From Gammaproteobacteria bacterium (GTDB taxonomy: Bacteria; Pseudomonadota; Gammaproteobacteria; Pseudomonadales; UBA7434), in assembly GCA_024280785.1 (NCBI GenBank), contig JAJRPK010000212.1:1-14081 (forward strand): DNA of 14,081 nt, read 5' to 3'. Below the pieces are notes generated by a model that ran no database searches, was not told where the DNA came from, and saw only the letters and a list, made by a program, of their open reading frames with translations. The translations under genes and the position numbers were made by a program. Positions 6,539 to 12,692 of this stretch are shown here, piece by piece (position 1 is the first letter of the stretch; every line of letters begins with the position of its first letter).

Positions 6539-8731
6539 CTAGTTAGCGGCAATTATCGAAACCGGTATATTGCTCATTCTGGGCATGCCAGTATAGCTTT
6601 CATAGTTACTTTCTACCGACGTTAATCTGCCGGTGTTAGCGCCGATTTTTTCGAGTTGGTCATCTAGTTCTGGCCGATCGCCCCAGCAGTGCGTCATCGA
6701 AATTAATCCTCTTCGTAGATTTTTGTCGGCGCCGACAATTCCCATGATACTCGCACGGTCCGATGAGATCACAATCTTGTCTCCTGCATTTAGACCGGCA
6801 GCGGAAATATCGTCGGGGTGCATGTAGGCGGGATTGTAGCTCTTGCCGTGTAGCTGTTCTGCAATATCGCGTCCAGTTGAATTTAATATATTGATTTGTC
6901 GACGAGAGATTAATCGAAAAGCATGCCGGTCTTCATCGGTGTTAAGTCCTTCTTGGAGTTCCTCATAGAAGGTCTGTAAGTCAGCCATCATTTGTGAGTT
7001 AGCGATGTTCAGTCGGCCCTGCCAATCTTTGTCGGCTTCGCTCACATAGAGAGCGGGTTCAGGGTAGACTGTCCCTCCTGCATGCTCTTTTACTGTGGCT
7101 AATGGAATTCGGCTGCCAATGGTTAAATGCTCAAGAAGTTCATCTGACGTTGGCTTGCGGCTATAATCAACTCGATAGCCAGGCACTCGTACGGTGCCAC
7201 TAAAAGACATAGGTTTCATCGTCATGTCCAATTTCATTCTTTTGCCGAGACCGTAAAAAAACTCCCAATCTTCTATGAGATCTGAGTTATCAGGGACATC
7301 AACTAACGCCGGTGTATAATGTGAGTAAGCAGCGGTTAGTCCAAAGCCTGGAGCGTAACCGCTTAAGTATTCTTGGGCAAGGGACGTGCCAGAGCATTCT
7401 AGCGAGTGCTTTACAGCGATAACATAATCCGCCATCCGTGCAGTTGCCGATTGCGTCACATCGATTTGTACTAGTAATTCAAGTTCTTTCATTGCACTTA
7501 TTGTTTTCAATTGATCGGGCCACGCTGCTACCGGGTTACCTCCGTGACAAATAAGCGCTTTCACTTGACCTTCACCAGGCAGTAATATTTCGTCGGCAAG
7601 TGCAGCCGTTGGTAAACCTGCTGCCGTATTACTTAACTGCCGCACGCGAAACTTTTCGCCAAATCCGTAGGCGTATTCCGGGTAAGGTGGCAGTGCTTGC
7701 GCTTTCGCTATCGTTGGCTGCCCTAGCGAGGTAGGTTCAAAGACTTTTTCTCCTGCGCGTTGCCATCGACCGCAGATAGTGTTCAAACTAAGAAGCAAAT
7801 ACTCTATTAAAGTAGTATTTCCCGACATGTTCGGGCCTGTGCCGGCTGTCGCTACTCCCATCTTACCGTTGGCAAATAAGCGCGCAGCTTCGATAATTTG
7901 TTGTGCTTTTACTCCTACCAAATCAGCCACTTTATCGGCAGGAAATTGGGAGACAACCTTTGATAATTCGGTTAAGCCATCAACATGTTGGGTAGTAAAA
8001 TCGTGATCGTGCAGGTTTTCGGTAAAAATCGTATTGATCATTGCGGCAAGTAACAAAGGATCTCGACCGGGCTTAACTTGTAAGAACAAAGTAGCTCGTC
8101 TTGCGGTCTCTGTACGACGAGGGTCAACGACAATAAGTTCTAATCCATTATTCATTGCGTCGGTAAGTGCTCGCCCGGGGTTGCTATGAGGGATTCCTCC
8201 CGACATGGCGACAAGTGGATTTACGCCAATAAGCATTATGACTTTTGCTTGCGCGAAATTATGTTCTGGCGCCATCCATTTACCATGGAGTGCCGCTGCA
8301 ACCATTTTTCCCGGCTGGTCAATAGTGTTAGAGTTAAAGCCCATCCTAGAGCCGGTGGCTTTTAACCATGCGCTAGACATCGCGCTATTGGCGGCGCTAC
8401 CGTTTGCAGCCATAGTTCCGGAATAAGTTGCGAGTGAACGGCGACCATTATTTGCCATTATATTTTGGATTTTTTCGGCAATTTCATCCATCGCTTGCTC
8501 GACTGGAATATCTATATAGCTGCCGTCTGCCTGTCTTTTTTGAGACCTTAACAGGCGGTTGGGGTTGTTTCTGGTCGAGTGAAAATTCTGACCTTTGATA
8601 CAGCAAAATCCCTTAAACAAAGGATCGTCAGGATTACCTTTTGTCGAAATTGGTCTGCCATTGTCAATCTCTACCAAAACACCGCAGCCGGCATGACAGG
8701 CGCGGCAAATAGTGTGCTTTATTTCGGTCAT
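6539..8731 (-). CDS. molybdopterin (bis-MGD) oxidoreductase with N-terminal [4Fe-4S] site
   Basis: A 730-residue member of the DMSO-reductase/MopB superfamily, typical in length for the catalytic subunit. C9-x2-C12-x3-C16-x27-C44 binds a [4Fe-4S] cluster, and K46 in C-x-K-G is the Lys that usually bridges the cluster and the pterin. The MGD-binding blocks follow, including G-V-N-P (near 176), V-D-P-R-R-T-E-T-A-R, and CHGGNPVA in the third domain. A C-terminal pterin-dinucleotide domain (about 620-720) carries NPAYMHPDD, AGLNAGDKI and HCWG. There is no Tat signal, so a cytoplasmic site is likely. The residue aligning by eye with the Cys/Sec metal ligand of formate dehydrogenases (D-H-C) is proline (D138-Q-P140), so this is not a standard formate dehydrogenase. 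No electron-transfer subunit is encoded nearby. The start ATG has only a weak, distant GAGAGA (8743-8748 on the complement). The second 2OG oxygenase follows at once. Confidence 0.94.
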   Translation of the reverse strand: MTEIKHTICRACHAGCGVLVEIDNGRPISTKGNPDDPLFKGFCCIKGQNFHSTRNNPNRLLRSQKRQADGSYIDIPVEQAMDEIAEKIQNIMANNGRRSLATYSGTMAANGSAANSAMSSAWLKATGSRMGFNSNTIDQPGKMVAAALHGKWMAPEHNFAQAKVIMLIGVNPLVAMSGGIPHSNPGRALTDAMNNGLELIVVDPRRTETARRATLFLQVKPGRDPLLLAAMINTIFTENLHDHDFTTQHVDGLTELSKVVSQFPADKVADLVGVKAQQIIEAARLFANGKMGVATAGTGPNMSGNTTLIEYLLLSLNTICGRWQRAGEKVFEPTSLGQPTIAKAQALPPYPEYAYGFGEKFRVRQLSNTAAGLPTAALADEILLPGEGQVKALICHGGNPVAAWPDQLKTISAMKELELLVQIDVTQSATARMADYVIAVKHSLECSGTSLAQEYLSGYAPGFGLTAAYSHYTPALVDVPDNSDLIEDWEFFYGLGKRMKLDMTMKPMSFSGTVRVPGYRVDYSRKPTSDELLEHLTIGSRIPLATVKEHAGGTVYPEPALYVSEADKDWQGRLNIANSQMMADLQTFYEELQEGLNTDEDRHAFRLISRRQINILNSTGRDIAEQLHGKSYNPAYMHPDDISAAGLNAGDKIVISSDRASIMGIVGADKNLRRGLISMTHCWGDRPELDDQLEKIGANTGRLTSVESNYESYTGMPRMSNIPVSIIAAN

Positions 8732-8843
8732 GGGGGCATTCTCTCAGGGTAAATAACATAAAAATTCAGTATAAGCTCGACATAAAATCTGTGATGTTAT
8801 AGCTTTTTTGTGACCAATGATCGGACTTTTCACCAACCAATAG

Positions 8844-8859
8844 GTCATCATATGGTGAC
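8844..8859. promoter_or_regulatory. 16-bp near-perfect palindrome, candidate operator
   Basis: GTCATCATATGGTGAC is palindromic in seven of eight base pairs. Related half-sites lie just left of it (GTGACC near 8811, TCACC near 8830). The length and centre resemble TetR- or GntR-family operators, but no regulator is encoded in the window. It lies about 110 bp upstream of the Mo-enzyme start. Confidence 0.35.
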
Positions 8860-8888
8860 AGGTATATAGCAATAAATATGTAGTTACA

Positions 8889-8911
8889 CCTAGCTAGTAT
8901 ATGAGGCTAGG
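8889..8911. promoter_or_regulatory. CCTAGC-N11-GCTAGG inverted repeat
   Basis: A perfect 6-bp inverted repeat with 11 bp between the arms, about 160 bp upstream of the Mo-enzyme start. The spacing suits a dimeric activator or repressor. A repeat of this size can arise by chance. Confidence 0.25.
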
Positions 8912-9022
8912 GCACTCTAGACAATCACTGTGGCGGTCTTCTGCGAACAATATACCTATGAAACGGTTGTTTAAGCGCGAGAGCTGATATTTAGCTGAAT
9001 TTTTATTACAGTAAAAAAGCTT

Positions 9023-9043
9023 TTGATTGCTATTGTTGATTGC
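9023..9043 (+). repeat. TTGATTGC direct repeat, 13-bp period
   Basis: Two exact copies of TTGATTGC (9023-9030 and 9036-9043), about 90-105 bp before the cupin start, in the region where an activator site would sit. It is a short repeat, and its function is only suggested by position. Confidence 0.3.
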
Positions 9044-9098
9044 CCGCATGCTCTTTAAACTGGCTAGATTGTCATTTTTTTATGCACCACCCAATACA

Positions 9099-9112
9099 TT
9101 GATTTACATCAT
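9099..9112. promoter_or_regulatory. FNR/ANR-box-like sequence
   Basis: TTGAT-TTAC-ATCAT matches the FNR consensus TTGAT-N4-ATCAA at nine of ten defined positions. It lies between any likely promoter and the Shine-Dalgarno AGGAG (9117-9121) of the cupin gene, so if real it would more likely repress than activate. A chance match in AT-rich DNA is quite possible. Confidence 0.25.
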
Positions 9113-9129
9113 ACACAGGAGCATTAATA

Positions 9130-9585
9130 ATGCCGGTTTTATCAACTCCAGAAGCTACCCATTTTGCAAAAGACGATTTACCGTTTGTCGACATCGGTGA
9201 CGGTAGTATGCTCAAAGTAATGCAGCTAAAAGTGGGCGAGGGACTGTGGATTATAGAGAATATTTTCCAAGCAGGTTACGAAGTCGATATGCACAAACAC
9301 ACGGGGCCAGTATACGGATATACACAGTCTGGTGCGTGGAAGTACAAAGAGTATGACTATGTCAATCGAGCCGGATCGTTTCTTTACGAACCAGCAGGCT
9401 CAGTACACACGCTGCAATGTATAGAAGATAACACCCGCGTATGGTTTCAAATGTACGGGTCTAATATTAATCTCGATGCGGATGGCAATATTACTTCGGT
9501 AGTTGATGGAATGTTAACTCTGGAATTTTACTACGCGCTTTGTGAAGAGAAGGGTTTGCCAAGACCCAATGTGCTGGTTGAATAG
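9130..9585 (+). CDS. cupin dioxygenase, 2,4'-dihydroxyacetophenone dioxygenase-like
   Basis: A 151-residue single-domain cupin, resembling (by eye) the 2,4'-dihydroxyacetophenone dioxygenase / acetylacetone-cleaving group. In characterised members a mononuclear iron cleaves the C-C bond beside a ketone with O2. Cupin motif 1 holds H55-x-H57 and motif 2 holds P88-A-G-S-V-H93, giving a three-histidine site. The 36-residue step between the second and third His is the same as recalled for the characterised dioxygenase. A region rich in Trp and Tyr (W70, Y72, Y75, Y77) lies between the motifs. There is no signal peptide. AGGAG (9117-9121) is 8 bp before the ATG. It opens a rightward series with a thioesterase 102 bp downstream. 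The substrate is inferred to be a hydroxyketone or 1,3-diketone; ChrR-type or other small cupins remain alternatives. Confidence 0.87.
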   Translation: MPVLSTPEATHFAKDDLPFVDIGDGSMLKVMQLKVGEGLWIIENIFQAGYEVDMHKHTGPVYGYTQSGAWKYKEYDYVNRAGSFLYEPAGSVHTLQCIEDNTRVWFQMYGSNINLDADGNITSVVDGMLTLEFYYALCEEKGLPRPNVLVE

Positions 9586-9687
9586 CAAGAACAAAAAATT
9601 TAACCTTATGACGATTAAATTGTTATTCGCATTCCGTAGAGCGAATTGGATTTAGAGCTTGCAGAGAAAAATATATAGGCGATAGCT

Positions 9688-10374
9688 ATGAATGATAATT
9701 TTGACCCGTTTGAAACTCCGGCAACGAAAGAACCTTTTAATGATGAGTGGGCGGCAAAGCGGCGTGTAGCGGATGCAACTCGACGGCTAATATCTAATCT
9801 GACGACCAGCACGGACAGCGCGGACGAACTTAATGTGATTGCCGAAAATATTGATCGGCAAGCCGATGCATTAGCTCGATCGCAAAGCCTTTACGGAGCT
9901 ACCGCGTTTGAACGTGCGGATGATGGAAAATATGGCAATAGGATGAATCTTGGTTATGAAATGAATCCTGTGTTTGGTAGGAGTAATCCGATTGCCCCTC
10001 ATTTCAATATCTGGATAGACAATGATAGAGCGTATGGCCAAGTGCGGATGGATTGGCAGTACGAGGGGCCACCTAACTCGGTTCATGGTGGCTTTGTCGG
10101 TGCGCTGTTCGACCAGTTTTTAGGCGTGGCACAAAAAATGACAGGCCAGCCAGGGTTTACTGGAACATTAACAGTTAGATACATTAAGCCTACGCCGATA
10201 GACACCGATTTAAGATTAGAAGGATGGGTTGATAGGATCGATGGTCGAAAAAATTATATGGTGAGTGAAATGTGGGCAGGGGATGTACTCACGGCACGAT
10301 GCGATGGCGTCTTTATATCGGTTACAAGTGACGTGATTAAAAAATTAAAAAATCGTTATATCCAAGATGAATAA
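9688..10374 (+). CDS. PaaI-family hotdog thioesterase
   Basis: A 228-residue acyl-CoA thioesterase of the hotdog fold, expected to hydrolyse an acyl- or aryl-CoA to the free acid and CoA in the cytoplasm. The hotdog domain starts near residue 95. The signature S-V-H133-G-G-F-V-G-A-L-F-D142 holds the oxyanion-hole HGG and the catalytic acid at the usual place on the long hotdog helix. The strands FTGTLTVRYIKPTPIDTDL and MWAGDVLTARCDGVFISV complete the fold. About 90 residues at the N-terminus are charged and helical, an extension seen in some environmental PaaI proteins. The ATG has only a weak AGG (9677-9679). The neighbouring cupin suggests a role in removing CoA from, or proofreading, intermediates of the same pathway; this is inference. 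Confidence 0.9.
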   Translation: MNDNFDPFETPATKEPFNDEWAAKRRVADATRRLISNLTTSTDSADELNVIAENIDRQADALARSQSLYGATAFERADDGKYGNRMNLGYEMNPVFGRSNPIAPHFNIWIDNDRAYGQVRMDWQYEGPPNSVHGGFVGALFDQFLGVAQKMTGQPGFTGTLTVRYIKPTPIDTDLRLEGWVDRIDGRKNYMVSEMWAGDVLTARCDGVFISVTSDVIKKLKNRYIQDE

Positions 10375-10445
10375 ACGTTTGTGTTACTAGAAAAACCTCA
10401 CCAGATATTTAACTGTTGTTAAAACTAACGGGAATATGAATAGAC

Positions 10446-10491
10446 ATGATTAAGTTAAGATGCATTTTTTTTTACACTGGCTATTGGAACA
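10446..10491 (+). other. out-of-frame lipoprotein signal peptide of the phosphoesterase
   Basis: ATG 10446 opens a frame that reads M-I-K-L-R-C-I-F-F and then leaves the phosphoesterase frame within a run of nine T (10465-10473). Reading the run as eight T joins the frames and yields MIKLRCIFFTLAIGTLTAC, a textbook lipoprotein signal with lipobox L-T-A-C. The +2 residue after Cys is Ser, which predicts outer-membrane sorting. As written, the in-frame region upstream of TTG 10492 has a TAA at 10456-10458 and no other good start. Confidence 0.7.
10465..10473 (+). repeat. homopolymer tract of nine T
   Basis: This mononucleotide run lies inside the signal-peptide coding region. One T fewer restores the full lipoprotein reading frame. 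Slippage in replication or transcription, or a sequencing/assembly error, could each act at such a run. Confidence 0.85.
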
Positions 10492-11793
10492 TTGACGGCT
10501 TGCTCTTCGGTCAACGACGGGGTTAACAGTGAGTTTGGTGCTTGGTCCGATTTTGAGAAAACAACATTTTCAATTGCTGTTATCCCCGATACGCAAAATG
10601 CTGTTGACTATAAGCATCAAAAAGCCGAAGGTTTTGCTATTGATAGCAGTGAGTTATTTATTCAACAGATGCAATACATCGCCGACAATGCACAACAAAA
10701 CGGCGGCGACATAGCATTTGTTGCAGCAGTGGGCGATGTTTGGCAACACCAGTCGAAACCTATAGATAGAGCACATAAAGCCCGTGGCTTTGAGCTGACC
10801 CCAAACCCGTTCTTCGCCGCCGAAATCGAGTGGACGCCAAAAACCGCATCGATAGAAATACCCAAAGCGATAGAAGGCTATCAAATTATTCACGACGCTG
10901 GATTACCGTTTGGTGTGGCACCAGGAAACCACGATTACGACGCGATGTGGAGCGTTAAAGGTTATCCGCCCAATGTGAGAAAGCCCCCGCGTGAATTAAC
11001 CATGACGGTTGAAGACCTGGGCCTGTTGCATATTGGGGGTTTGGATAATTTCCGCTCGGCATTTGGTGATGATAAACCTTTTTTTAAAGACAAACCGTGG
11101 TACGTTTCCAGTTTTAACGGGGGTGCAAACAGTGCACAAATATTTTCTGCTGGAGGGTATCGATTTTTACACTTTGCACTTGAGATGCAAGCCAATGATG
11201 ATGTGTTAGCTTGGGTTGAAAGCGTTATTGCTCAACATGTTGGTCTGCCCACCATCATATCCACACACGATTATCTGGATCCTCGTGGTGAGCGAGCGGC
11301 TAATCCGATTGTAGACCTCAACAGGGCAGACCCTGATTTTCACAATAGCGCCGAAGAACTATGGCAAAAACTCATTAGTCAGCAAGATCAAATATTTTTA
11401 GTCTTGTGTGGGCATCACCATGGCCAATCCAACCGCGTTGATAAAAATATATATGGTCACGAAGTTTATCAAATCCTTGCCGACTACCAGGATCGGGGGC
11501 AAGCTGGTTTGGATAATGGCCAGCCACTAAGCCCTTATACACACCAGCCAGTCGGTACGGGTGACGGTTGGTTTAGATTGATGAGTTTCACATTGGCAGG
11601 GAATGAGCCTCAAGTGCAGGTAACGACATACTCAACACATTATCGTACGACTTCTAGTGATTTGGAAAGCTATGCAGAGTGGTATCGTTCTCATGAGCAG
11701 CCGACAATGACTGACAAAGAGTTTTATGCTGCCGAGGAATTTACTATTGAATTGAGTGACTTTCACCAGCGCTTTGGTCTTCCTACTGAATGA
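10492..11793 (+). CDS. calcineurin-like metallophosphoesterase, probable lipoprotein
   Basis: A 433-residue frame from TTG 10492 (about 448 with the displaced signal peptide). It is a dinuclear metallophosphoesterase expected to hydrolyse a phosphomonoester or phosphodiester outside the cytoplasm. All five signature blocks are present: P-D33-T-Q35 (DxH-type block with Gln in place of His), G-D82, G145-N-H147-D148, T-H259-D, and G307-H-H-H310. The last ~100 residues form a separate, probably beta-rich C-terminal domain. Residues 2-4 (T-A-C) are the end of a lipobox, so TTG is almost certainly not the true start and the natural protein begins at ATG 10446 through a T-run frameshift. The gene lies 117 bp after the thioesterase and 57 bp before the DUF2889 gene. 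Its link to the catabolic genes is unclear; phosphate scavenging is one option. Confidence 0.88.
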   Translation: MTACSSVNDGVNSEFGAWSDFEKTTFSIAVIPDTQNAVDYKHQKAEGFAIDSSELFIQQMQYIADNAQQNGGDIAFVAAVGDVWQHQSKPIDRAHKARGFELTPNPFFAAEIEWTPKTASIEIPKAIEGYQIIHDAGLPFGVAPGNHDYDAMWSVKGYPPNVRKPPRELTMTVEDLGLLHIGGLDNFRSAFGDDKPFFKDKPWYVSSFNGGANSAQIFSAGGYRFLHFALEMQANDDVLAWVESVIAQHVGLPTIISTHDYLDPRGERAANPIVDLNRADPDFHNSAEELWQKLISQQDQIFLVLCGHHHGQSNRVDKNIYGHEVYQILADYQDRGQAGLDNGQPLSPYTHQPVGTGDGWFRLMSFTLAGNEPQVQVTTYSTHYRTTSSDLESYAEWYRSHEQPTMTDKEFYAAEEFTIELSDFHQRFGLPTE

Positions 11794-11831
11794 AAGCAGC
11801 TGAATTACTCAAGCTTGAATTACCTTAACTT

Positions 11832-11840
11832 AAAGAAAGG
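11832..11840 (+). promoter_or_regulatory. Shine-Dalgarno AAAGAAAGG supporting a GTG start
   Basis: This purine-rich stretch ends 10 bp before GTG 11851 and supports that non-ATG start of the DUF2889 gene. The next Met in frame (residue 45) lies inside the conserved LED-x-M-H-x-F-R block and would break the domain. Confidence 0.6.
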
Positions 11841-11850
11841 CTGCTAATTA

Positions 11851-12663
11851 GTGGATGCTGACAATAAGCTCAAGCACAGCGGAAATGCCGTACTGAACCC
11901 AAAATACGGCACCGGAATTTTTCGTCGCCGAATTCGTTTGACCTCGTTGCCGGGAAAAGTTGTCGGAGAACTTGAGGATACAATGCATGGGTTTCGAAGT
12001 ACGATTAGCCACGACGGCAGTACAGTACTGTCGGTAACTGGCGAAGCCATTCGTTATCCTGTCGATGCATGCCCGGGGGCCGTCGAGCCTTTGCAAGAGT
12101 TAGTTGGCCTGCCGTTAACCCTGTCGGCGGAGGATATTAATAAACAGGGAAAGCCTTTTTCCAATTGCACTCATCTGTACGATTTATCGATTTTGGCAAT
12201 TGCGCATGCAAACTATAATAGTTCAAACAACAGTCACTTAAACAATGTTAATAACGTTAGGCAGTATGACGTGGCTGTGACCGATGAAGTAGAGACTGGC
12301 AGCAAGGCCGAAGTATGGCTGGACGGTGAATTGATACACGGCTGGCAAGCAGAAATGTTTCAAGTAACTGAGCCGGAATCGTTAAAAGGAAATACCCTAT
12401 TTAAAGGTTTTTCAATTTGGGCAAAATCACAGTTCTCTGATATGGAATTAGAAGCGGCCCATGTCTTGCAAAAAGGTTACTTTGTTGCCCAAGCGCGCCG
12501 TTACGACATGAAAAGTGTTGCCGGGCAGTCGTTGCTAAATGGGCATTCTCAGCGCAATGTTTGTTATGCCTCTTCTGATGGAGTGGCTGAAACGGCGGTT
12601 CGTTTAGGCAGTAATGAGCGTGATTTTACCGATAGCGCCGAACAACTGCTTAAATTTGTTTAA
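11851..12663 (+). CDS. DUF2889 family protein
   Basis: A 270-residue protein recognised as DUF2889 from its conserved blocks: P-x-Y-G-x-G-x-F-R-R-R-I-R-L (about 17-30), L-E-D-T-M-H46-G-F-R, H54-D-G, D-A-C74-P-G-A, C106-T-H108-L-Y-D-L-S-I-L-A-I-A-H119-A, VCYA (about 233-236) and, near the C-terminus, L-G-S-N-E-R-D-F-T. The repeated Cys and His residues suggest an enzyme or metal site, but the family has no function known to me. There is no signal peptide or membrane segment. An Asn-rich stretch (about 121-136, N-Y-N-S-S-N-N-S and so on) looks like a loop insertion right after the CTHL helix. The start is GTG with a good Shine-Dalgarno. It follows the phosphoesterase by 57 bp and converges on the second sulfotransferase (29 bp between stops). 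Its place beside the cupin and thioesterase suggests a role in the same pathway. Confidence 0.88.
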   Translation: MDADNKLKHSGNAVLNPKYGTGIFRRRIRLTSLPGKVVGELEDTMHGFRSTISHDGSTVLSVTGEAIRYPVDACPGAVEPLQELVGLPLTLSAEDINKQGKPFSNCTHLYDLSILAIAHANYNSSNNSHLNNVNNVRQYDVAVTDEVETGSKAEVWLDGELIHGWQAEMFQVTEPESLKGNTLFKGFSIWAKSQFSDMELEAAHVLQKGYFVAQARRYDMKSVAGQSLLNGHSQRNVCYASSDGVAETAVRLGSNERDFTDSAEQLLKFV

Positions 12664-12692
12664 CGAATATATTCTAGCTGCATCGCATTAAA

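Larger units (their letters stand above)
8732..9129. promoter_or_regulatory. divergent intergenic region with candidate operators
   Basis: These 398 bp separate the leftward Mo-enzyme operon from the rightward cupin gene and contain no convincing gene. They must carry both promoters. No clean sigma70 box could be assigned, although AT-rich stretches near 8760-8810 and 8990-9090 are suitable. Three candidate protein-binding patterns are listed separately: a 16-bp near-palindrome, a CCTAGC/GCTAGG inverted repeat, and a TTGATTGC direct repeat. No regulator gene is present in the window, so control would come from elsewhere. Confidence 0.5.

Noticed and set aside
6539..8731. Formate dehydrogenase consuming formate released by the neighbouring cupin.
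   Set aside because: The idea fits the gene order, but the Cys/Sec ligand and the following Arg/His pattern of formate dehydrogenases are missing.
8811..8835. Possible CRP site around TTGTGACC...TTTCACC.
   Set aside because: The half-sites are not at the TGTGA-N6-TCACA spacing.
9625..9646. ATTCGC/GCGAAT hairpin between the cupin and thioesterase genes as a terminator.
   Set aside because: The stem is only 6 bp with a 10-nt loop, and no T-run follows.
12665..12674. GAATATATTC between the convergent DUF2889 and sulfotransferase genes.
   Set aside because: A 10-bp AT-rich palindrome is too short and common to call a terminator or operator.
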